A stretch of DNA of 64,000 nt, taken from assembly GCF_004664715.2 (NCBI RefSeq), contig NC_051070.1, positions 40,078,456-40,142,455 on the forward strand. The letters run 5' to 3'. This document shows positions 24,453-35,467 of this stretch, piece after piece. Positions within the stretch are counted from its first letter, which is position 1; every line of letters starts with the position of its first letter. Source of the DNA: Peromyscus leucopus (lineage: Eukaryota; Chordata; Mammalia; Rodentia; Cricetidae). The translations under genes and the position numbers were made by a program. A model generated the notes under the pieces. The model searched no databases. It was not told the origin of the DNA and saw only the letters and a program-made list of their open reading frames with translations.

Positions 24453-26440
24453 TATGAAATGAGTTGTTACTCTTACTATTTTGTAACTATTTGCAATTTT
24501 AAATATAAAAATTTACTATTTTAGAGGAATATCCATTGTAATGTCATTTGCTTTAGGTTTAAGATTTGCATTTTATTGGAAGTTGCTAAATGTTATAAAG
24601 GCATCCTAAAAGAGAAGAAATTTAAATATAGTAACAAGAGCATAAGCTAATAGAGTATAAGTTGGAGTAAAACAAAAGCCATATATGCTAATATATAATT
24701 TTCAAAAACACAAAAAGCATCTAAAAGAGTGTAGGGACCTAGATGAGTAAAATAAAGAATGTAAATAGGCTTAAAAAATACAGATAAATTTCATTAATAA
24801 TTACATTAAATGATAATGGCATATTATTACAGGATTATTAGATTGAATAAAAAGACTGAGCTATTCTTATTGTTTTATTAACAATAACAATAGTAAGTGT
24901 AATCATATACATGGAGTAGTAGACTGTAATATGTTTATGAAATGGAAATCACAACTATAAAAACCAACAATTTCTAGGTTTTTCAATGAAGCAGAAATAT
25001 TTTCAACTTATTGAGGCTAATGAAAGATATTGTATACTGAAAATATGCTTTGGATTTCTACAAAATTTAAATAAAGTATATTGCTAGGAAGAAGAAATAT
25101 GCTTGCCCTGGATACAGTGGTAGGGGAAGGATGTAGTTGTCATGATATAAAGAATTTGAGGAAGAAATTAAAGCAATATTGCTTAATTTGCTGTAATTTT
25201 GTAAATATATACGACTGATGTTGCATTGACTGATTTTGTATTGAATATATTTATTTCAGGTAAACAGTTGCTCTATAAATTTCATAACTTATTTTGATTT
25301 TTACAACATATACTGTTTACATTTTGAAAATGATTGGATTTTATAACTTCTTCATTTCTATCTAAAGTGACATTGGAGATTTTCAATGACATATAATTAA
25401 TATATTTTGAGTATTATAAATAATGAGAAATTATTTTAAAATGTCATAAATTATACACTATTAAATTAATTGGTTATTTTATACCATTATTATATAGTCA
25501 AATGGTAAGAAAAATTTTAAAGTATTAATAAAATTACAAAACAAGAGAGAAACATGGTATACATTTAATGTAACTTTCATAAAAGTTAAAGAAACATTTG
25601 TGCATTGTTAAATCTCATTGCAAGGAATTTAATGACTGAAAACATTTTACTATATGTTGTGAAATTTTCTTTGGAGCTGTTAGTAACTCAACATCAGAAA
25701 ATGGTACATGGAAAATCCTGATGCAGCAATTGGAATTTTAAAGTATTAAGTATTGCTTTAAAGAAGCCATTCAATTATAAAACACTATAATTGCATAGGA
25801 ACAGGAAATAGTCTATCAATGATATTCTCATATTGTCACAAATATTCTTAGTTGACAACTGTGATAACTGGAACAAAATTTCACAGGTAGACAACAACTA
25901 ATCAGTAAAGGTAACTTACTACTGAAGTGGAATGTAATGCCATGAAGCATGGTGCTGGAGAAGATTTGAAAGTTCCTGATTATGTGTCAGAAGAGGGAGA
26001 TTAAATGGATATCAAAGAGTAGTTATAAATGGAACAGGAAACAGGTACAAGTGAGTGAAATGTTTTCTAAAATTTTATTACTTTTTAAACAATAACAATC
26101 CTTTCCTCATATTCTTGGGCTATCAGAGTTCAAATATAGCTGAGAAAAAATATATAGCTAGGAGGGTTACTGTGCCTAGTCTATCACTGAATTTAATGAC
26201 CAACAAGATCAGAAAATCTCTAGGATTGAGAGCATCAAGAGATCTGTATTTTTTTCTCTTCTCCCAACTCAGGCCTCCTAGTAACTAATAATTTTTCTTT
26301 TTAAAATGAATACTTACACCTCCATAATATACATATAGCCTTAAATTCAATTTCTTGACTGTTCATTACAAAAGGTTATAGTCATATTGTCCTTAAATGA
26401 CTGTTATTAAATAAATTGTGACACAATGAAAGATTTTCTT
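24453..26440. other. No recognisable feature (2 kb)
   Basis: Very A/T-rich unique DNA. A 77-codon plus-strand frame (26055-26288) has no family resemblance. Confidence 0.5.
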
Positions 26441-26442
26441 AA

Positions 26443-26491
<49 letters not shown>
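26443..26491 (+). repeat. (AT)n(TG)19 microsatellite
   Basis: A short AT run passes into about 19 uninterrupted TG units. Confidence 0.97.
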
Positions 26492-26493
<2 letters not shown>

Positions 26494-27984
26494 CATAATT
26501 TAGATACTCACAAATGGGGTCATCTATGTGAACCCTCTACTACTAGCTGTGTGTAGGTCATGAAGTCACCCTTAGGTATACAATGAAGAACCATGTTCTT
26601 CAGCAGTATTGAGAAGAAAACAGTGAATGAATGCCACCTATTCAAATTAATTTATTTAACTAATGAATAAACTTCATGATGTCATAGCCCACATTAATAA
26701 TTTTAAAAAACAATTTTATGAGGCTTCTTATCATTTTAAAACTACAAGACTTTTAACAGTTGGAAACTTTATTTAACAATAATATAAAAAAGAGTGACAA
26801 AATGTACAGAGATTCACATTTGATAGACTTTATTCCAACTACATTAAAATAATAACTGAAGCATCTTAGAATCTAACACAGAGATTACAGATATTTCCTT
26901 TTGTACAAAAGCAAACTTAGAAACAGACAGAGCCAATATGACCACATTTCTTAAATATTTGTCATCTCCTTTGAATGTACCCTCACTGTGTTTCTGGGTA
27001 CAGTCATACACTTGTTTTGGCCAATATGATATTATATAATCTAGCATGAAAGAAGTTGTATGCTCTTACACTGATCACAGTAGAAAGCACTGAGGACATA
27101 TTCAGAATAGTTTGGTTGACAGGTTTGCAAAATATAAACCATGAATTCATTTGTTTCTAGACTACTAAATATTGGGAATATCACTGCAAAATCAAGGCAC
27201 TGTAATACACAAACAGTACCGTTATTTAAAATTTTAATTCTGAAACTTTAAGGTAAGTGGAGCTACCTTTAGGTTAGATCAAAATGTTCTTTATACCTAA
27301 TGTTCAAAAGCTCTGGAAATTAAAATATGTGAAAGCAAATACCACATGTCAGAAACAAATAAAAGAAAGAATGTTCTCTGCAATAAATCAAATTGAATTG
27401 AACAATGAGTAATGTGCAAAAATGGTTCTAAGTTCATTCAGATATACTAAAATTTTCTGTCTTTTCTTGCAGTAAAAAAGGTTTCTCTCTAATATAGTCT
27501 GGAATGATCTCTCTGGAGAGTGGATTTAGAATCCTGGCCTAATGGTAGCCAAGAGACAATAAGTCATTGGTACTTATACTGTGCCCTGCTTCAAATACTA
27601 TTTTATTTATTGATGTAATGACCTAATTCTTGTTTACTTCACCACACCTTTCTTTTCAGAACACTGGATTAATAGTGGTGTGATCTTTCCACTTTTTTTC
27701 CATCCTGAATCTATTTTATTTCTACCATGATAGTCACTCTCTAGGATATTATAGATATAGAAGAGAGTTGGGTGCAGGTGTGTTGATGAGTTAAGATGCA
27801 GCGAAGGTTAAGCAGCAAAATATGTAAAACTACTTTCTTTTACTACTTACAAATTAGAGAAAGCAGAAGTCATCAAGAGCATAAGACCAAAACCAGTAGT
27901 GAGCTGCCTAGGAAATACATTTGTAGCACAGGAGTGAGAAGCAAGAGAAAACTTGCAATTGCTATGATTTAAATATTTAATGTA
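26492..27984. other. No recognisable feature
   Basis: Unique A/T-rich DNA with no exon-like frame or SINE seen. Confidence 0.5.
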
Positions 27985-28925
27985 TTTTCAATTGAAAGAA
28001 AATTATGTTATATTCACCTTCCCTTTCCTCACTCCAGCTCCTCTAAGCAGCCTTCTCTCAAAGCTCATTCATGCCCTCTACTATCAAGTTGATAGCCTCT
28101 TTCCTTTGTTATTGTTATATATATATGAATGCATTGTATATTATGCATATGTATATATACACATGAAACAAATATACTCATACAATCTGCTGACTTCAAT
28201 TTTGTTGGTAGTGTGCATATGGTTTCAAGCCTGACCACTGTATTCGACATTATGTAAGAGGTCTATCCCTGGGAAAGTCTAATTCTTTTAACAGTTGTTA
28301 GTTGTCTTTCGTTCTTTGAATGGGGTGAGACACTGTTAAACTTTTCCCCTTCTACATTAACATGCCCATTGATAATGCCAATTCTTCTAGTCTTCTTTAT
28401 GCTACCTGTGGTGGTCTGAAAGAAAATGGCCCCCAGAGGGAGTGGCATTACTAGGAAGTATGGCTTTGATGGAGTAGGTGTGGTCTTGTTGGAAGAAGTG
28501 CATCACTGTAGAAGCAGGCTTTGGGGTCTCATATATGCTAGAGTTTTGCCTAGTGAGACAGATGACTTCTTGTTGACTGCAAGTTAAGATGTAGGACACT
28601 CAGTTATTTCTCCAGCACCATTTCTGACTTAAAGCCACCATGTCACACCATGATTATAATGGACTAAAGCTCTGAAAATGTAAGCCACCCCAATTAAATA
28701 TTTTTTATAAGAGTTTCTAAGGTCATGGTGTCTCTTCACAGCAATAGAAATCCCAACTAAGACACTGCTCTTTCTAGGAAAGACTGTTTCAAGGCTGATT
28801 TCATAGTATTCTTCTGGCTCTTCAAATACTCTCTACTCTCTATCCAAGTGTGTTTACTGAGGCATAGATGCAGAAAATGTAATTTTGGGGACTTTTATTA
28901 GAGTCTAGGCCATCCTCTTTGGGAT
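27985..28925 (-). mobile_element. L1 3' UTR (Lx-type), antisense, split by a MaLR LTR
   Basis: 'ctcactccagctcct', 'aagttgatagcctctttcct', 'gcctgaccactgtattcgac', 'acttttccccttctacatta', 'acatgcccattgataatgcc' and 'ttctagtc' follow an antisense muroid L1 3' UTR. The same wording recurs at 34800-35320. The L1 stops at 28406 and resumes at 28765 ('ctgctctttctagg') after the MaLR. No coding part remains. Confidence 0.65.
28407..28764 (+). mobile_element. MaLR LTR (MT-type), nested in L1
   Basis: Begins 'tgtggtggtctgaaagaaaa' and ends 'ccaactaagaca'. It contains 'ggagtggcattactaggaag', 'ctccagcaccatttctgac', 'aattaaatattttttataag' and 'catggtgtctcttcaca'. It is about 358 bp, a full solo LTR of the ERVL-MaLR group. 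The 5-bp flanks ('ctacc' and 'ctgct') do not agree well. Confidence 0.9.
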
Positions 28926-29639
28926 CATCTCCCAGAGACTTCTTACTGGTATATATAAATCTGATGGTGCTACCTGGAAGAACATTGTTACTATGGAGGG
29001 GTCACTATGGAAATTCTGGGTCATTCATGTAAAATGTGGAAGGGTGTGAGTTCATTCAAATAGCTTCTATCTAATTCTCATTTAAGAGTTGAAACATTGA
29101 GTAGCATTAGTATAAAAACAGACATCTGATTAAAGATACCTCAGTGGGCCACATTAAGACACCTAGAAGAATCCAGATTTTTGTGGTTTTAATATGTTCT
29201 ATTTTTTTTTTCTATAATTCACATTATGTCTCATAATTTCTTACTTATTACTATAATTCTCTAGTCTGTCATTTGACTTGTAATTATATTAAATTTATGG
29301 CCATGTGTGTCTGGATTCTATATCTATTCTAGTTTTCAGCAAAGAATTTTGACTTGAGTTGTTACCTTGCTTAGTTATAATTTATGTACTATCATCTATT
29401 AAGAAAACCTATTATATAAACAGTTAGACAAAAGTGTAAAGACTTTCACAGATTCTTTTTTTGTAATATCTATCTTTAAGTTGCTTTTTAAATTTTACAA
29501 TTAATTTAATTTTATTAAAACCACAAAAATCTGGATTTAATACAAAATTGCATACAACTTAAAAATTAAGCAATGCTCATGTTGAAGTACCACAGAACAA
29601 AATTATAGAAAATATTGCTTATCCAGTTGCAGTGAGACT
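28926..29639. other. No recognisable feature
   Basis: Unique A/T-rich DNA. The left end of the next antisense L1 is not sharp and may begin somewhat before 29640. Confidence 0.45.
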
Positions 29640-30690
29640 AAGCATCTCCCCTTCATACTGAGCGAAGCAACCAGTATGAGAAATGAGGTCTTAAACACCA
29701 TCAAGAGTTAGAGACAGCCCCTGATCCCACTGTTAGGAGTTGAACAAGAAGATCAAGCTGCACATCCCATAGGCAGGCCATACTGTAAGTCAAAAGTTAT
29801 GTAGCGGATTTGGTGTCCCAATCTCTGCACTTCAAGTATTTCCTGGACATAAGTCAGTTCAGACAACCTATCCACTAGTTCTAGGATTCTTACATGGAGT
29901 GATCCTTGTAAATTCTTGGGAGTTCTCCCTTGTACCAGGTTTCTTCCTTACCTTGAAATGTCTACTCTCCATTTTCAATCATCTCTTACAGTCTCTACAT
30001 TGCAACCCCCATCTGATCCTTCATATTCCCATTCCCATCCTCCCACAGTCCACCAAGGAAACTATTCAATTTTCCCTTCCCAGTGAGATCTGATGATCCC
30101 CCCTTGAGCACTTCAGGTTACCTGGCCTCTCTGGGTCTGTGAATTGTATATGTTTATCCCTGACTTTACAACTAATATCCACTTATGAGTGAGTATACAC
30201 CATGTTTGTATTTTGGGGTTTGTGTTTGCTCACTCAACATGATTTTTTCTAGTTCCATCCATTTGCCTACAAATATTATAATGTCATTGTTTTAACAGCT
30301 AATTAATATTCCATGTGTAAATGTATCACATTTTCTTTATCCATTCTTCAGTTTAGGAATATCTTGGTGTTTCCAGGTTCTAACTATGACAAAGAATGCT
30401 ACTATGAACATAGTTGAGCAAATTTCCCTTGTGGCATGATTGAGGATCCTTTAGGTGTATGTCTATGAGTGGTACACATGGATCTTGAGGTAGACTGATT
30501 CTCAATATTCTGAGAAAATGTCATAGTGATTTCCAAAGTTGCTGTACAAGTTTGCACTCCCACCAGCAGTGGAGGAATGTTCCCCTTGCTCCACATCCTT
30601 TGCAACATGAGATGTAACTGTGTTTTTCTTAGCCAATATAATAGTTGCAAGGTTTAGATGCCAATTTCCAGATTTGTCTTTGTTGGATGG
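29640..30690 (-). mobile_element. L1 3' UTR and ORF2 C-terminus, antisense
   Basis: Antisense L1 3' UTR ('agagacagcccctgatccca', 'ctgttaggagttgaacaaga'). From about 30180 comes the antisense end of ORF2 ('ccacttatgagtgagtata', 'tagttccatccatttgcc', 'catattcca'-type and 'ctttatccattcttcagt' blocks, 'cactcccaccagcagtgg', 'ccttgctccacatcctttgc'). The ORF2 part shows stops and small indels, so it is dead. It stops in ORF2 near 30690 and joins sequence that is not the next part of ORF2. Confidence 0.82.
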
Positions 30691-31462
30691 GTATTTCTTC
30701 CTTTGTTTTTGTATCCTCTCTGGGTTTTTTGACTGTTTTGGCCTAAAGTTGAATAGAGAGTTTCTGCCCACATTGAGGCCTGGACTTTTGATGGTCTGGA
30801 TGGCTTCTGGTATAGAAATCTAACTATGGGCGTGGAGTTCTGTCTGTATGCATAGCCTCTGATCTCAAGTTGAGGATGCTAGCCTGCGTTTTGGTGGGGG
30901 AGGAGGCTTCTCTCTGTTTTTTTGGAGAACTGACTTGGACTCTGGAGTTTAGGATGCTGATCTGTCCTCTGAGATTCAAGATGTTGGCCTGTTCTTGTTT
31001 CAGGAAGCTGGCATGGCCTCTGGTGGAGTAGAAGGTTTCTGCTAGTAATCTGGGCCAAGGTATGGGGATGAGGAGAGGAGAGAGTTGGAATTATTCTGGA
31101 TGAGTGTGGATGGGATGAGGGGCAGGCTTACCTGAATTCAGGATGCTGATCTGGCCTAGTGGAGTAGGAGGCTTCTGTCAGAGGTGTGGGCCAGGATAAG
31201 GTGAAAAGGAGAGTAGAGGAACTTAGGATTTTGCTGGACAGGTACAAAGAGTACATCTGGGGCTGGGTGGTATCTTGCCTAGTTTTCTGGGAGCTGGCCT
31301 TGCCTCTAATGGGGTAGAATGCTTTGGCCAGATTTGTGGGCTGGGATATATTGTTGAGGACAGGAAGGGGAGTTAAATATATGCTGAAAAATGACAGACA
31401 ACAAGAGGGGCAGTGTTACCTGTTTTTCAGGATGTTGGCCTGGCCTGTGGTGGAGTAGGACC
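30691..31462 (-). repeat. Tandem ~140-bp array resembling an L1 5' UTR monomer block
   Basis: Four heads of a repeated unit ('caggatgctg.cctggcctct') start near 31001, 31139, 31287 and 31428, giving periods of 138, 148 and 141 bp. Each is followed by 'ggtggagtaggaggcttctg'-like wording and 'ctgggccagga'. Shorter partial heads occur at about 30872, 30950 and 30978. Tandem GC-richer monomers upstream of ORF1 are typical of rodent L1 promoters. Strand is inferred from the adjacent antisense L1. The block could instead be an unrelated minisatellite. Confidence 0.5.
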
Positions 31463-32617
31463 TGGAGAGCATTACTAGTTATAAATTGTCATATAGTCAT
31501 CTTTGTCACAACTCTGATGATTTCAGGATGAATGGAGTCTTGGACGACAAATCCATGACTGATATTTACTGTCACTAATTAAATTTTAGTTGAGAAAGAG
31601 TGGAACAGTATACCAAACAAGAATCCTCAGTGATATCAAGTCTTGCAATCCTGACATCTCTTCTTCAGTGGTTTTTGGATTTCAAGTGATGTTCACACAC
31701 CTGTCTCCTAGGCTTTTTCTATTGTAACTACCCCTTTCAAAATTATATAGTCACTTTTATTTTTTTTCTAATTTTACATTATTTAGTAAAAGTTAACTTA
31801 GTTACAATATAATTTCATAAGTACAAACACCTATGTATGTGCTTCTTTATTAAGAACAATTTAAAATACTGTGGTCAAGCTAGTGTATCAAAAGTAATTA
31901 CTAAGTGATTTATGCTAATCCAACTATTAAGATTTTTTTGTCTAATACAGTTAAAAAATAATAAATACTATATTAAAATATTGATTTCAATAGTTTTTAA
32001 TCATGGCAATTACAGTCATTTTTAACTCTAACCTTTGTCCTTTGTTTTTATAATGAGAGGAATAATAAAAAAATAAAATAGTAGGTTATCTTTGAAATGT
32101 AAAAATTGTAGTGTTTTGTTTACTTGAATGTGGGCAGAAACCATCTTTAAATTTGGAAGTTATAATTAGCTAATATTTTAATGTTTATCTCCTTGCACAA
32201 AGTGTTACATGGAAATTACACTTTGTTTTCTGGTAAGTGCTAATAAGTAGACACAGTCTAACTCAGCCTTCAACCATTAGGAATATCTAGGCCATAGAAC
32301 CTTTGTTAACTTCAATATAAAAACTATTAATTTATTTTATTAAATGGATTATTTCTTTTATCTTTAGATTTTAAATTTTGTAACTTCAATGTATGAAAGT
32401 TCTCTAAAACTGTGTGTTTAGTTAAAAACAGTATTTCTTATGAAGCTTTACTAAAAGTGATTTCTGATATTTAAAGAGTTTAAAAACTAATTTATTGGAG
32501 ACAAGTATTGAGGTAATTAGTATTCAATGCCTTCAAAATCAGGTTTCATTTACAAATTAAATATAGTTAAATATTAGAAAATCTCAGAAGAAAAGTAAGA
32601 AAAAGTGTAACACAGAT
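31463..32617. other. No recognisable feature
   Basis: Very A/T-rich unique DNA. Confidence 0.5.
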
Positions 32618-33073
32618 TGCTAAAAAAAAAAAAAAAATCTTATTAATAGAAAATCTGGAGCCAGATATTGGGGTGAAAGTTGAAAGATCAGAGAAACAGA
32701 ACAATCCACACAGCCAACCTCACCTTACCAACTCCTCAGCCTCCAGAGTGAGCCTTCCTGTTTATTAGCCCCTTTCTGTGTCCTGGCATCTTACTCCCTT
32801 CCTAATGCTAGGATTAAAGGTGTGAGTGCTTCACAAATACTTGGTAACATAGGCATGAGATTTCAAGTGCTGGGATTAAAGACATGTGCCACCATGCCTG
32901 GCTCTGTTTCCAGTGTGGCCTTGAACTCACAGAGATCCAGATGGATCTCTGTCTCCCAAATGATAGGATTAAAGGTGTGTGCCACCACTTTCTGACCTCT
33001 ATGTCTAATATAGTAGCTGGCTCTGTCCTCTGAACCCCAGATAAGTTTATTAGGTACACAAAATATGACCACA
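32618..33073 (-). mobile_element. ERV LTR with built-in B1-like blocks (family B), inverted
   Basis: Read on the minus strand it has the family B order: start 'tgtggtcatattttgtgta', then 'taataaacttatctggggtt', a B1-like block (about 32863-33000 on this numbering), further B1-like heads ('ccatgcctggc' and 'aggattaaaggtgtgagtg'), 'gttggctgtgtgga', 'ttctctgatctttcaac' and an A-rich 3' edge with an A16 run (T on the minus strand). About three B1-like heads are present, one more than in the copies at 18136 and 46151. The flanks 'acagat' and 'tttcaa' do not match. Confidence 0.8.
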
Positions 33074-33079
33074 TTTCAA

Positions 33080-33441
33080 TGCAGCCCAAAGTTTTCTCTG
33101 GTCCTGCCCAGCCCTGTCATGCCACAGATGCTTATAAAATAATTACTCAGAGGCTTAATATTATTTACAAACTGTATGGCTTATAGCAGGCTTCTTGCTA
33201 GCTAGCTCTTTCATCTTAATCCATTTTAATTAACCCATGTTTTGTCCTGTGTTCCATGCCTTGACCAATCTGCTGGCATTATGCTCCTGGGATGGTAGGC
33301 TGGCATCTCTCTCTCCTCTACTTTCTTCTCTCTGTGTATCTGCCTTGCCTCTAAGCTGCCTTCCAATAGTCCAATGCAGCTTTATTTATCAACCAATCAG
33401 AGCAACACATATCATAGTATACAGAAAGACATCCAACAGCA
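33080..33441 (-). mobile_element. ERV LTR (family A), inverted, abutting the previous LTR
   Basis: Antisense copy of the LTR at 11376: 'gttttctctggtcctgccc', 'cttataaaataattactcag', 'tttacaaactgtatggct', 'ttcttgctagctagctctt', 'tgctggcattatg', 'tttatttatcaaccaatc', 'gtatacagaaagacatcc' and the end 'acagca'. It begins six bases after the preceding LTR. The outer flanks ('tttcaa', 'aaaatg') do not form a duplication. An A17 run follows at about 33466-33482. Confidence 0.85.
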
Positions 33442-33482
33442 AAAATGTTATATGAATATATTTTCAAAAAAAAAAAAAAAAA

Positions 33483-34790
33483 CCTGAAATATAAAAGGAC
33501 AATTCACAAACATTTTAAAACTAAGGCATGATTTCTACTTTGAGCTCTTAAGACTAAAAAATGAATTATGTTGAAATCAATCAGCAAAAGCATCAGTACA
33601 AATAATGGTTTTATTTGTATACAGATAGAATGAGTCATGATACAATAATCAAATTTTATAATTTCTAGCATTACTCAGGATGTCTTTTTCTTTTTTTAAA
33701 AAAATCTGAAACTTCAAAAATCCTAAAATGTGTATGAATCTTAGTATTATATTTTTACTGGATATGGAATTGAAATTGGATATTTTCCAGATCATTTATT
33801 TATTACCAATATGTCATTTGCCACTTATAAAACTTTGAGATAGTGAATGGCCAAAGCATTAAGTGCCACAAATACAAATGATTGTTTAGAGGCATAAAAT
33901 CAAAAACAGTGAGCAGACTGAGGTCAGGCTGAAAGCTTAGGTTCAACCTAATCAGTGGATGCTGAAGAGAATAAGAAGTGTTCTATATCCTATATATTAA
34001 CACAATGAAATGTGACCAATCTGGCAAAATAAAAAGACTGTTTAGAATCATACATCATAGTAATTTACATTCATTTTTCAATTATTTTTTAGTTGTTCAA
34101 TATTCATTACCATATTTGTAAATTTTGTTACATTTCTAGTTACTTCACTTGGGTGATGAATACATGTTGAATGGAATCAAAATTACTTTGAAATATCTAC
34201 TGGGAGCACCAGTTGTTTTATTATTGGGTTGCTAATAATGCAGTTTATAAACCCAAATCTCCTAATGGACATTTTTTTAGAGCCTCTAGAATTCTTGGAA
34301 ATATCTGCTATATATTAGCATCTTAATTTAATAAGTTACTGATATTTTAATTGGTAATGTCCTTATTATAAAGGTGTTTTACAGTGTTACATGTATTTAT
34401 TTCTATTAGCAGCTTTAATCAAGTTTTGTAAAATTAATTATTTTGATTTTCCTGATTTTTATCTTGTCAGTGAATACAAGTTGTTAATCAACTCTTCGAA
34501 TTGCATAAAAATATCTGTCTAAATAAAAATAACATTTGATCTACCCGTGTCTGTGTAAGCTTTCTAATACTTCTGAACTGTCTTTCATATTAAAATTGGT
34601 GTTTAGTATGGCATTGTTTAATGAAATGTTTTTTGTTTCCTCTGTTTTACTGATTTTGCAAAAAAAAAAATAGTAAACTGAATTTTAATCATCTATCCCT
34701 ATTTTTCTACCTCAAAATCATCCCATACCCTCTCCACATACCTCTTGAAATTCATGCGCTTTTCTGAAAGTCTAACTTTTACTTCACTTT
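33483..34790. other. No recognisable feature
   Basis: A/T-rich unique DNA with a few short A runs. Confidence 0.5.
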
Positions 34791-35330
34791 TTTAAAAAAT
34801 CTATTTATTTTTTATTTTTAAACACATTTTTTAATTGAAACAGGCTTATACCACTTGTCTACCTTCTCACCATACCTCCATTCCTTCTTAAGTTTCTTCC
34901 CTGGAATTCTTCCTATACCCCTCCCACTCTCAAAATGACAGCCTCTCTTTGAATATTATTGACGTGGTGAGCATGTGTGTGCGTGTGTGTATGTTTCCAG
35001 AAATGTTAAAAAATATAATCTGCTGAATCCATTTTTGTGTATATTCTTTCAAGGCTGACTACTGTGTATTGAACATCCAATAAAAGAGCTTATCACTGAG
35101 AGAGACTAGTTTTCCTCTACTCCAAAATCACTAGTAGAGTGGTTTTTTATAATGGGGTGGTACACCCTATGAAGTTTCCCCCTTCCATCTTAACATATCC
35201 ATTAATATTGCCATTGTTCTAGTCTTGTTTATTTAGATATTTCTAGATGATACTCTTTCAAAGCAGATTTTCTTATATTTTGGCACTTCAAAATCTGTCT
35301 GTCCCTTTACATAATGTCTTTTGAGCCATA
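34791..35330 (-). mobile_element. L1 3' UTR (Lx-type), antisense
   Basis: A T-rich start, then 'tacctccattccttctt', 'acccctcccactctc', 'gtgtgtgcgtgtgtgta', 'aggctgactactgtgtattg', 'aacatccaataaaagagctt', 'tttcccccttccatcttaac' and 'ttgccattgttctagtc'. It matches the antisense L1 UTR at 27985 block for block. It is non-coding. Confidence 0.62.
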
Positions 35331-35467
35331 AAAGCAAGAGCTGTGATATCAAGGTGATTTTATAAGGCTTCAAGAAATCACATTAGTTTCTATTTACCAA
35401 AACTTAATTAGACACAATACATATAATATATATTTGGATATACAAACACACACACACACTATATATA

